Below, one piece after another: positions 1 through 7,143 of a stretch of DNA of 15,199 nucleotides. The DNA lies in NCBI GenBank assembly GCA_028876035.1, contig JAGWTK010000047.1:1-15199 (forward strand). The letters run 5' to 3'. Numbering within the stretch: position 1 is the stretch's first letter; each line of letters begins with the position of its first letter. Source of the DNA: Bacteroidota bacterium. Lineage in GTDB: Bacteria; Bacteroidota; Bacteroidia; Chitinophagales; Chitinophagaceae. Position numbers and translations under genes: made by a program. The notes beneath the pieces are model-generated. The model was not told the origin of the DNA. It saw only the letters and a list, made by a program, of their open reading frames with translations, and did no database searches.

Positions 1-1
1 A

Positions 2-1939
2 GACAACGATTATCCTTATCATATCCTCGGTGCACAGCAGGATAATTCTACCATCCGCATAAAAAGCAGAAGTGCTAACCCTGGTGGCATTACTGAAAGC
101 GATTGGGAACCGACTGCCGGCGCCGAGAGCGGTTATGTAGTGGCAGATCCCCTGAATCCGGATATCGTATACGGTGGCAACTACGGAGGCTATATTTCGC
201 GACTTAACCATAAGACAGGTGAGAACCGCGCGATCAACGTTTGGCCCGATAACCCCATGGGTGCGGGAGCCGATGTACAGAAATACCGTTTTCAGTGGAA
301 CTTCCCGATCTTCTTCTCGCCGCACAATCCAAAGCGCTTGTACGTTGCCGGTAACCAGTTGTTCGTAACAGAGAATGAAGGGCAGAGCTGGGAAACGATC
401 AGCCCCGATCTTACCACCAACGATAAATCCAAACAAGCTTCCAGTGGCGGACCGATTACAAAGGACAATACATCGGTAGAATATTATTGTACCATTTTTA
501 CCGCGGCAGAATCCGGACTTGAGAAAGATTTGCTATGGACGGGTAGCGATGATGGATTGATTTATGTGAGTAAAGATGCCGGCAAGAACTGGAAGAATGT
601 AACACCGCCTGCCGCGGGCAAGTGGATGATGTGGAATTGTATTGAGACAGATCCCTTCAAGCCTGGCACTGCCTATTTCGTGGGAACGAGGTATAAACTG
701 GATGATTTTGCACCGTATATTTTTAAGACAGAAGATTACGGCGCTACCTGGAAACAGATTACCAATGGAATTGGAAAGATGCATTTTACGCGCACGCTGC
801 GCGCAGACAGAAAGCGTCCCGGCCTTTTGTACGCAGGAACCGAGTATGGCATGTACATCAGCTACGATGGCGGCAATAGCTGGCAAACATTCCAGTTAAA
901 CCTGCCGATGGTGCCCGTCACTGATCTTACCATCAAGAACAATGACCTGATCGTTGCCACCCAGGGCCGGGCGTTTTGGGTGATTGATGATCTAAGTATG
1001 GTGCAGCAGCGCGGAAATACCATTCCTGATCAAGACCTGAAAGTGTATGAAGTGGCAGACGCTTACCGTACCGATGGTGCCGGCGGCGAAGGTCGCAGGC
1101 GCAGGAGAGTAGAAGTGCGGAATGCAGGCGACAATCCCCTGAATGGTGCCGTTTTCAATTATTACCTCAAAGCTGCTACCGACAGTTCGGCGGTATCGAT
1201 TACCATTTTCGACAAGCAAAACAAACCGATCAAAACATTTAGTACAAAGGCAAAAGAAGCAAGTGATAAACTGGAAGTAAATGCCGGCATGAACCAGTTC
1301 GCCTGGGACATGTTGTATCCGCCGGCTGAAAGAGTGGACGGACTGATTCTTTGGAATGGTGGCGTGGGCCCCGTTAAAGCCGCGCCTGGCAAATACAAAG
1401 CGCGTTTCAGGTTCGGCAAAGACTCAACAGATGTTCCGTTTACGATTAAGGCCAACCCCGGGTATGGTCGTAGTGAGGCTGACTACGATGAGCAGGTATC
1501 ATTCTTACTACAGCTGCGCGATAAGTTCTCTGAAGTACAAAAAGCGATCAAAAATATTCGTTCGATGCGTACCCAGATCAACGACTTTACGGGAAGAACG
1601 GATTTGTCGGCGCACAAAGACATTAAACAAATGGCAGATTCTATCGTGAAGCAAATGACAACCGTGGAAGAAGCTTTGTACCAAACAAAATCAAAGAGCG
1701 GACAGGATGTATTGAATTTCCCGATTCGGCTCAATGACAAACTCGCTGGTTTGTACGGTGTAGGTGCGAGTGGTGAGAATGCGCCGAGCAAGCAATTGAA
1801 AGAAAGCTTTGCAGACCTGGCCGGACAAAGTGATGTGCAGTTGAACAAACTAAAAGCGATTTTCGCAAACGATATACCAGCGCTTAACAAAGCGATTATC
1901 GCAGCCCAGTTGCCGGTGATTGGCATCAAACCAGAATAA
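2..1939 (+). CDS. BNR/Asp-box (sortilin/VPS10-like) beta-propeller protein, C-terminal part
   Basis: The reading frame is open to the left edge, so the start lies outside the window and 645 residues are visible. A GTG at 140 is an internal codon and not a credible start, because in-frame sequence upstream (DNDYPYHILGAQQDNSTIR) already looks like family sequence. Four Asp-box-like turns with the pattern x-D/E-x-G-x-S/T/N-W end at visible residues of about W130, W197, W250 and W294. They are typical of the seven- or ten-bladed propellers annotated as 'glycosyl hydrolase, BNR repeat' or VPS10/sortilin domain proteins in Bacteroidota. About residues 370-490 look like a beta-sandwich, and the tail is helical and charged. 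There is no type IX secretion C-terminal domain. Such proteins are normally exported, but the signal peptide would be off-window. The substrate is unknown, and hydrolase activity is not shown by the sequence. The next gene starts 11 bases downstream, so the two are probably co-transcribed. Confidence 0.85.
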   Translation, partial: DNDYPYHILGAQQDNSTIRIKSRSANPGGITESDWEPTAGAESGYVVADPLNPDIVYGGNYGGYISRLNHKTGENRAINVWPDNPMGAGADVQKYRFQWNFPIFFSPHNPKRLYVAGNQLFVTENEGQSWETISPDLTTNDKSKQASSGGPITKDNTSVEYYCTIFTAAESGLEKDLLWTGSDDGLIYVSKDAGKNWKNVTPPAAGKWMMWNCIETDPFKPGTAYFVGTRYKLDDFAPYIFKTEDYGATWKQITNGIGKMHFTRTLRADRKRPGLLYAGTEYGMYISYDGGNSWQTFQLNLPMVPVTDLTIKNNDLIVATQGRAFWVIDDLSMVQQRGNTIPDQDLKVYEVADAYRTDGAGGEGRRRRRVEVRNAGDNPLNGAVFNYYLKAATDSSAVSITIFDKQNKPIKTFSTKAKEASDKLEVNAGMNQFAWDMLYPPAERVDGLILWNGGVGPVKAAPGKYKARFRFGKDSTDVPFTIKANPGYGRSEADYDEQVSFLLQLRDKFSEVQKAIKNIRSMRTQINDFTGRTDLSAHKDIKQMADSIVKQMTTVEEALYQTKSKSGQDVLNFPIRLNDKLAGLYGVGASGENAPSKQLKESFADLAGQSDVQLNKLKAIFANDIPALNKAIIAAQLPVIGIKPE

Positions 1940-1950
1940 AGCGTTACGCG

Positions 1951-2535
1951 ATGCCCGAATTATTGGACGTTTCCGCCGTGCTGGGACTGTTGGCCATGGT
2001 TACACTTACCTTGAATGTAGTCATGGGTATCATGCTCAGCACGGCTTATAAAACCCATCCATGGTGGAAAAAACTGCCATCAAAATGTAGGGAAATAAAA
2101 TTGTTGACCCTTCACAACTGGACCGCCTATATCGCGCTGGTCCTGATCATACTGCATCCGCTGTTGTTGGTGGCAGATGCAAATACTACATTCAGCCTGC
2201 GCCATATTTTCGTCCCCCTGTCTGCTCCAAAGCAACCAGTTTTCGTCATGCTGGGCTCATTAGCTGCCCTGGCTTTTATTATTGTCATTATCACTACGCA
2301 AAAAATGATCAAACGGGCCATGGGCTTTCGTTTGTGGAAGAACGTGCATCTCATTTCCTACCTCACTTCGCTTTTGTTCATTGTCCACGGACTCATTATG
2401 GATCCCCTCCTGAAAGATCGTCCCACGGACTGGTTCGATGGTGAGAAACTATTGTGTGAGCTTTGTTTACTTGTGCTGGTGCTTGCAACGGCTTGGAGGA
2501 TGTGGTGGCAACGGCGGCCGTACGGCGTGTCCTGA
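1951..2535 (+). CDS. Ferric-reductase-like haem-binding transmembrane protein
   Basis: A 194-residue integral membrane protein with about five hydrophobic helices (roughly 5-30, 55-75, 96-115, 131-152 and 165-183). Two pairs of histidines are spaced as in bis-haem ferric-reductase-like domains: H55 (LHNW) with H69 (ILHP), and H133 (NVHLISY) with H146 (IVHG). Each pair is 13-14 residues apart on one helix. The family carries electrons across the membrane through two b haems. This copy ends after the membrane domain and has no FAD/NAD(P)H reductase module, so a partner must supply electrons; none is evident next to it. It starts 11 bases after the preceding stop. No strong ribosome binding site is visible. 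A resemblance to a cytochrome b561-like fold is possible, but the histidine pattern favours the ferric-reductase-like family. Confidence 0.82.
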   Translation: MPELLDVSAVLGLLAMVTLTLNVVMGIMLSTAYKTHPWWKKLPSKCREIKLLTLHNWTAYIALVLIILHPLLLVADANTTFSLRHIFVPLSAPKQPVFVMLGSLAALAFIIVIITTQKMIKRAMGFRLWKNVHLISYLTSLLFIVHGLIMDPLLKDRPTDWFDGEKLLCELCLLVLVLATAWRMWWQRRPYGVS

Positions 2536-2572
2536 ACAGCCTCACGAAGACCAGACTTACTCTCGTAACGTC

Positions 2573-2593
2573 ATTCCGGCCTTGAGCCGGAAT
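2573..2593. repeat. REP-like palindrome (8-bp perfect stem, 5-base loop)
   Basis: ATTCCGGC (2573-2580), loop CTTGA, GCCGGAAT (2586-2593) form a perfect GC-rich hairpin 38 bases after the ferric-reductase-like gene. It is flanked by CGTC on the left and CTC on the right. No T-run follows, so it is not a classical intrinsic terminator. The composition resembles the short dispersed intergenic palindromes with a CGTCATTCC core known from several bacterial genomes. It could stop or protect the 3' end of the upstream transcript. Dispersal in this genome cannot be judged from one copy. Confidence 0.6.
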
Positions 2594-2756
2594 CTCATAC
2601 ATTACAACTTCACATAAAACCCTTTCCCGCATTGACCACACAACTGTCTCACAACCGACAGATCACTTCACTTTGATTCTTATCCCCGCTTTTTTGTACA
2701 CTGCCCGACAGTAAGCCGTGCAGGTTCGTTCGTCCTTTACAGGAAAACAAACCTGT

Positions 2757-3731
2757 ATGAATACATTTAATTTTTTTATCGCGCGCGTTGCAACTGCAAC
2801 CGCAAGCAGCGGGACCCACCGAATTCGGTTCGTTCAGTACTGGATGCTGCTGGCAATAGCCATCCTGCTGGCTGTTACAGCAATCGGGCAATCAGCCATT
2901 GAAAAACCCTTTGTAAATATCAACAGCCAGGGCATCATCCTCGACGGCTATGATGCAGTAGCATTTTTCACCGACAATAAACCGGTCAAAGGTGATCCGC
3001 AGTTCCAATTCAGTTATGAAGGTGCTAACTATCTTTTTGCTACCCGTGAACACCTGGATCTTTTTAAGGCGGACCCCGATAAATACAAGCCGCAGTTTGG
3101 TGCGTATTGCGCCTATGCGGTTTCGCTTGGCCGCATTGCCCCCATTGATGTAAACACTTTTTCAATCGTCAATGGGCGCCTGGTCCTTCAGCACAATGAA
3201 CGCGCAGTGAATGGCTGGAATAAAGATGTGCAGGGCAATCTGGCACTGGCTGATAAATACTGGCCCCTGGTCGTGAATAACGGCGGGAAACAAATTAAGA
3301 CAGAAGCAGAAAACGCATTCTATAATAATACCAATGACGATGGTGTTATCATGGATGGCTATGATCCTGTGTCCTACTTCACCGATAAGCAGGCACAGAA
3401 GGGCAATATGCAATATTCCGCCCGCTACAACGGCGCTACTTTTCTTTTTGTATCGCAACAACACGCCGACATGTTCAAAGAACGTCCGGCCATGTATGCT
3501 CCCCTCTATGGATCGTTCTGCGGTTATGCGATGGCCTTTGGCAGACGCCGGCCTGTTAATCCTGAATACTGGAACATCGTTGACGGATACTTAATCCTGC
3601 AACATTCAAAAGGTGCCTGGGAGCTCTTCAACAAAGACATTCCTGGTTTTAAGATGAAGGCAGATGTACAATGGCCGCCAATTATGAAAGAGAATGCCGG
3701 TAAAAAAGTTAAGTACGACAGGCCCGTTTAA
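2757..3731 (+). CDS. Membrane-anchored or exported protein with two tandem YHS-type domains
   Basis: I choose ATG 2757 (324 residues) over the in-frame GTG at 2718, because the ATG has an AGGA-like site about 12 bases upstream. A hydrophobic segment (about residues 30-46, ending TAIGQSA) acts as a signal peptide or anchor, and the basic stretch before it predicts export. Two homologous modules follow: residues about 60-157 and 197-294. Both have DGYD.V..FTD, a central GxxC(A/G)YA motif (C118 and C255) and a V.G.L.LQH strand followed by NKD. These match the 'YHS domain-containing (seleno)protein' family, where YHS modules are thought to bind metal. Both key positions are TGC cysteine codons, not TGA. 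The modules align without a gap at an offset of exactly 137 residues. It probably heads an operon with the HbpS-like gene 45 bases downstream. Confidence 0.85.
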   Translation: MNTFNFFIARVATATASSGTHRIRFVQYWMLLAIAILLAVTAIGQSAIEKPFVNINSQGIILDGYDAVAFFTDNKPVKGDPQFQFSYEGANYLFATREHLDLFKADPDKYKPQFGAYCAYAVSLGRIAPIDVNTFSIVNGRLVLQHNERAVNGWNKDVQGNLALADKYWPLVVNNGGKQIKTEAENAFYNNTNDDGVIMDGYDPVSYFTDKQAQKGNMQYSARYNGATFLFVSQQHADMFKERPAMYAPLYGSFCGYAMAFGRRRPVNPEYWNIVDGYLILQHSKGAWELFNKDIPGFKMKADVQWPPIMKENAGKKVKYDRPV

Positions 3732-3776
3732 TGGCCGCGATAGCAACCTATCATCAAACCTCATAACAACAACTAT

Positions 3777-4247
3777 ATGAAAGAGACATTACTCCTGCTA
3801 CTTGGGATCTGCCTGCTGGCGACCGCTTCTATTGCGCAGTTGTTAAACAGCAGGAACCTTTCACTCGAAGCAGCGAAAAAAATAACAGCCGAAGCCATAA
3901 AGTTTGCAAAGGCTAATAATGCTCCCGGCGGTGCTATTGCCGTGGTAGATGCTGGCGGTAATCTCATCTACCTTGAACGCCTCGATAACACGTTTGCAGC
4001 AGCCGCAGAAGTAGCGATAAAGAAAGCCAATACGGCAGCGCTTTTCAAAGCACCTTCCTCGAAGCTGGAGAATAGTATTAATGGCGGACGGCAAGCCCTC
4101 ATTACGGTAGGACATACTTTTTTACAAGGTGGCATTCCTATTCTGGTAGACGGACAAGTGGTAGGTGCTATTGGCGTGAGCGGTAGCGCCAGCGCGCAGC
4201 AGGATGAAGACATGGCCAATGCAGGTGCCAAAGCTTCCATCAATTAA
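3777..4247 (+). CDS. Exported HbpS/GlcG-family (DUF336) protein
   Basis: A 156-residue protein with a clear signal peptide: Lys-2, a Leu-rich core, and probable cleavage after SIA (about residue 20). The mature part has the GlcG/HbpS signature: LSLEAAKKI near the start, the GGAIAVVDAGGNLIYLERLD strand-turn-strand, a central helix rich in Ala (VAIKKANTAALF), and the C-terminal GGIPILVDGQVVGAIGVSG strand pair followed by QDED. Characterised members include the Streptomyces haem-binding protein HbpS; others sit near glycolate or PDO operons with unclear roles. Haem or small-ligand binding in the periplasm is therefore plausible but not shown by specific residues here. It lies 45 bases after the tandem YHS gene and 27 bases before the SMP-30 gene, so it is very likely in the same transcript. 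No strong Shine-Dalgarno sequence is seen. Confidence 0.88.
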   Translation: MKETLLLLLGICLLATASIAQLLNSRNLSLEAAKKITAEAIKFAKANNAPGGAIAVVDAGGNLIYLERLDNTFAAAAEVAIKKANTAALFKAPSSKLENSINGGRQALITVGHTFLQGGIPILVDGQVVGAIGVSGSASAQQDEDMANAGAKASIN

Positions 4248-4274
4248 TATGGCTACGGCCAGCAATATTTTTCA

Positions 4275-5915
4275 ATGATGGACAAGATTTTATTTTGCGC
4301 CGCAATATTCTGCTTTGCCGGATCTGCAGGGCATGCCCAGGAATCGAGACAACTAAGTGTTGACAAACCCCAGGCGATCGCCGACCTGCGGACAATTACG
4401 GGCACTGCATCGGTGAGTGCGCAATGGTATTTTCAACCAGCGCATATTACTGAAGCCGATTTTAGAACGCCTGGACAGTCGGCCAACGATCCCATGTTGC
4501 TTTATCCCACCGGCATGGTGATTAAAACCCATACGCTTCACCCGCAAATAGGCGCGGCCGACTTTGATGCAGGATTCCAGCCTTTGCGGCCAACAGACCT
4601 GGAAATGAGGGCAGGCACCGGACTGGTATCATTTGTATGGTTTAAGGTAGATATCACCATCCCTGCCATGATCGGCAATTTCAATGCAAGTGGATCAACG
4701 GCCGTTTTTGAAATCGTGCTCGATGATTATAGTGAAATATGGGTAAACGGGAAACAGCAACACGCATTCGGACAAAGCGGCGATGGCGTCATATCTGGCT
4801 ACAACACCCGCAACCGCGTTGTACTCGGTAACCATGTAAGGCCCGGCGACCATTTTAGCATTGCTATCCTTGGAATTAACGGTCCGGTTGGAAAGATCCC
4901 GGATAATTATATCTGGGTGCGGAATGCGGTGATTGATTTTTATAAGGAATGGCCCTCAAACGCTTCCTGGAAAAAAATTGGTAAAGTGTACACAATCGAT
5001 TCGGCACTCAATAGCATCATAGAGCCAGGCAGCAGCGTTGAGAAAATAGCGGACGGGTTTTCGTTTACCGAAGGTCCTGTATGGCACCCGGATGGATTTC
5101 TGCTTTTTAGCGATCCTAATACCAACAACATCTACAAGTATGATCCGGTTACCCGCAATGTATCGGTGTATATCAGCCATAGTGGCTATACCGGTGCCGA
5201 TATTGGTGAATACGGACAACCGGGCTCCAATGGACTCGCGATCGATAAAGAAGGACGATTGATCGTTGACCAACATGGAAACAGGCGGGTCATCCGGCAC
5301 GAGAAGAAAGGCCCGGTAACCATATTGGCCGATTCCATCAACGGAAAGCGGTTTAACAGTCCGAATGATATTATCGTGAAAAGTGATGGCAGCATTTATT
5401 TTACTGATCCTCCTTATGGGCTGCCCAATTTTTTTGCCGACAAGCGAAAAGAATTGGACTATTCAGGCGTGTTCATGATAAAGAATGGAAAAGTTGAGCT
5501 GGTTTCGAAAGACCTGGGTGGTCCCAATGGTTTGGCTTTCTCACCCGATGAAAAATTTCTGTATGTGACCAATTGGGACATCCGCGATATCCACCATACC
5601 AAAACACTCTGGCGCTATGAAGTACAGCCTGACGGAACTCTGAAAAATGGAAAGGTTTTCTTCGACTGGAATTTTACGGAAGACGAGGAAGCACTGGATG
5701 GAATGAAGGTAGATAAGCGCGGCAATCTGTTTGTATCCGCTCCGGGTGGCGTATGGATCCTGTCGGCTGCAGGCAAACTCCTGGGGAAAATTGTAACGCC
5801 CGAACGACCCGCGAACATGGCCTGGGGCGATGATGGTAAAACGCTTTACCTCACCGCGCATAGCAGTCTTTACCAAATACGTGTAAAAACCGGTGGTAAG
5901 TTCAGCTGGCAATAG
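4275..5915 (+). CDS. Exported SMP-30/gluconolactonase-family protein with an N-terminal beta-sandwich domain
   Basis: The protein has 546 residues, and a start one codon later (4278) is equally possible. A signal peptide covers about residues 1-21 (cleavage near GHA/Q). Residues about 40-225 form a beta-rich module (FEIVLDDYSEIWVNGK, GDHFSIAILGING) resembling galactose-binding-like sandwiches of glycosidases. Residues about 255-540 are a six-bladed SMP-30/gluconolactonase/LRE propeller. The metal-site residues of this family are recognisable: E266 in FTEGPVW, N364 in NSPNDI, N418 in GGPNG and D475 in ALDGM. The family hydrolyses sugar lactones or related esters using a divalent metal. Typical members are about 300 residues, so the N-terminal module is additional and could bind a carbohydrate. 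It is the last gene before a strong terminator and follows the HbpS-like gene by 27 bases. The substrate is not predictable. Confidence 0.87.
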   Translation: MMDKILFCAAIFCFAGSAGHAQESRQLSVDKPQAIADLRTITGTASVSAQWYFQPAHITEADFRTPGQSANDPMLLYPTGMVIKTHTLHPQIGAADFDAGFQPLRPTDLEMRAGTGLVSFVWFKVDITIPAMIGNFNASGSTAVFEIVLDDYSEIWVNGKQQHAFGQSGDGVISGYNTRNRVVLGNHVRPGDHFSIAILGINGPVGKIPDNYIWVRNAVIDFYKEWPSNASWKKIGKVYTIDSALNSIIEPGSSVEKIADGFSFTEGPVWHPDGFLLFSDPNTNNIYKYDPVTRNVSVYISHSGYTGADIGEYGQPGSNGLAIDKEGRLIVDQHGNRRVIRHEKKGPVTILADSINGKRFNSPNDIIVKSDGSIYFTDPPYGLPNFFADKRKELDYSGVFMIKNGKVELVSKDLGGPNGLAFSPDEKFLYVTNWDIRDIHHTKTLWRYEVQPDGTLKNGKVFFDWNFTEDEEALDGMKVDKRGNLFVSAPGGVWILSAAGKLLGKIVTPERPANMAWGDDGKTLYLTAHSSLYQIRVKTGGKFSWQ

Positions 5916-5955
5916 TTAAGGAAACACGATCGAATAATTTTCGTGAAAAGCCCAG

Positions 5956-5984
5956 GGACCGCAGATAAGAGCGGTCCTTTTTTT
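5956..5984 (+). terminator. Intrinsic terminator of the + strand block
   Basis: GGACCGC (5956-5962), an 8-base loop, GCGGTCC (5971-5977), then seven T (5978-5984): a perfect 7-bp GC-rich stem with an immediate U-run. It lies 40 bases after the SMP-30 stop and points with that gene. Confidence 0.9.
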
Positions 5985-6288
5985 ATTTTAATGGAGCAGC
6001 CGCAGGAATAGCAGTAAGCGGAAGCGCACTGGTGCCAATAACAAAAAAGACTTACAAAGCAGAATGGGTAAAGTAGCTTAATCGCAGCGTTCGGATTTCT
6101 GTTGGCGCCACAGAAAAAAAGGAGTTAAAATTACGCAGCACAGCGCAAAGCGGCCGGTAAACAAACAATTTCTGACTTGTAAATCCTCAATACGAAGGAT
6201 ATAAATCCAGAAATCTAAAAATCAATAAATCTAAAATAAATTGGCTACTTCCGCTTTAGATAGCTTGCCCGAAAGTTATAAATGTGCT
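5985..6288. other. Convergent intergenic region without an intact gene
   Basis: This gap separates the end of the + strand block from the end of the - strand redox cluster. Beyond the terminator it holds an A-rich stretch with an octamer array (6203-6234) and a start-less open stretch (about 5987-6076, + strand). That stretch would encode GAAAGIAVSGSALVP, a Tat-signal-like hydrophobic core, followed by KTYKAEWVK and a TAG. I see no intact ORF, tRNA, or clear terminator for the - strand gene ending at 6289. Confidence 0.6.
6203..6234. repeat. Octamer tandem array AAATCNNN x4
   Basis: Four consecutive 8-base units in perfect register, AAATCCAG, AAATCTAA, AAATCAAT and AAATCTAA, are followed by a degenerate AATAAATT. 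The first five bases are invariant and the last three vary. The array lies in the convergent intergenic gap. It is short, and chance in A-rich DNA cannot be fully excluded. Confidence 0.5.
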
Positions 6289-7134
6289 CTACCTGGAGGC
6301 CATACAATCCATCGTTTGCAAACCGGGCAGTAACAATTCGCGCTTCGAAATTGCTTGGATGCCGTTGTTAGTGGTATACAGAACGATCCAGTCACCGGAT
6401 TGAATGGCTTTAGCCTTGAGTGCAACTGGCTCTCCTACATAAGACTGGACAGCGTTGTTCAATTTTTCGCCGTGTGGACCCACCACCAGGTAGTAATTGG
6501 CCGCACCCTCTTCATTCACTACACGCAAGACCGGCGGAATGCCACCCAGTATACAGCGAATCGCACAGTCTTTATGCGGTTTGCCCTGTCCGGGTTTCAT
6601 GACGCCAAAGAAGCACTTGGGGTCGACAATCTCTCCGCGAATGGTCATCTCACCCAGATCTTTTTTCTGCAATAGTGTGTCATTTTGCATTGCTGCGCTA
6701 ACCGATAACAGTGGATGATCGTTGCTGTCGATCTGAGCCAATAATTTTCCGTCGTTGTAGAGCAAAGTGCCTTTCAACGTGATTTCTTTTCCATTAAGAG
6801 ATGTTCCCTTTTCCCGTTCTAACGATTGGATGATGCCATCGGCCCCCATCTTACCAAATCCCAGTAACGGGATGCTGATATACGAACGATTGCCAAAAAT
6901 ATCTTTGTTGCTGCTTACTTGTAACATGGGTACAGGCGCTTGCAGGTAGATGCCTTTGATAATGGTCAGTTGGCCAAATTCAAAATTGGCGGTGCTGAAT
7001 TTTTTCTGGGTTAACGCCAGGCAAGCGGCGACCATGCCAGCCATTACCAACAGAACAACCAGGGTTTTGCGAATAGGTTTCCGATACCCCTTTGGCGCCT
7101 CAGCCTGCCACCCGATATAAAATTCTTTGTCCAT
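6289..7134 (-). CDS. Membrane-anchored protein of unknown function with a conserved-looking Cys/His signature
   Basis: A 281-residue protein. The short cytoplasmic N-terminus (residues 1-22, basic at KGYRKPIRK) is followed by one transmembrane segment (about 23-41), placing the rest outside the cytoplasmic membrane. The middle is beta-rich (KEITLKGTLLYNDGKLLAQID). The most distinctive part is residues 165-201: GEIVDPKCFFGVMKPGQGK, then H187, KDC190, IRC194 and LGGIPP. C174, H187, C190 and C194 could bind a metal or cluster, or form disulfides. I recall this style of motif (DxKC..GVM.PG.GK.H..CA..CI.GGIPP) from uncharacterised proteins near membrane redox genes, but I cannot name the family. 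The final 80 residues (VVGPHGEKLNNAVQSYVGEPV) look like a small beta-barrel. It starts 9 bases after the Rieske-fusion gene stop and is the last gene of the group, so a role with that protein is a strong contextual inference. Confidence 0.8.
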   Translation of the reverse strand: MDKEFYIGWQAEAPKGYRKPIRKTLVVLLVMAGMVAACLALTQKKFSTANFEFGQLTIIKGIYLQAPVPMLQVSSNKDIFGNRSYISIPLLGFGKMGADGIIQSLEREKGTSLNGKEITLKGTLLYNDGKLLAQIDSNDHPLLSVSAAMQNDTLLQKKDLGEMTIRGEIVDPKCFFGVMKPGQGKPHKDCAIRCILGGIPPVLRVVNEEGAANYYLVVGPHGEKLNNAVQSYVGEPVALKAKAIQSGDWIVLYTTNNGIQAISKRELLLPGLQTMDCMASR

Positions 7135-7143
7135 CTTGCTTCA

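Noticed and set aside
2718..2756. GTG start 13 codons upstream for the tandem YHS protein
   Set aside because: No ribosome binding site before the GTG, while AGGA precedes ATG 2757; the extra residues add nothing recognisable.
2739..2756. ACAGG-N8-CCTGT hairpin touching the YHS start codon, possibly hiding its ribosome site
   Set aside because: Only a 5-bp stem; too weak to claim a regulatory switch.
3090..3540. Selenocysteine insertion in the YHS protein
   Set aside because: Both candidate positions are TGC cysteine codons and there is no in-frame TGA.
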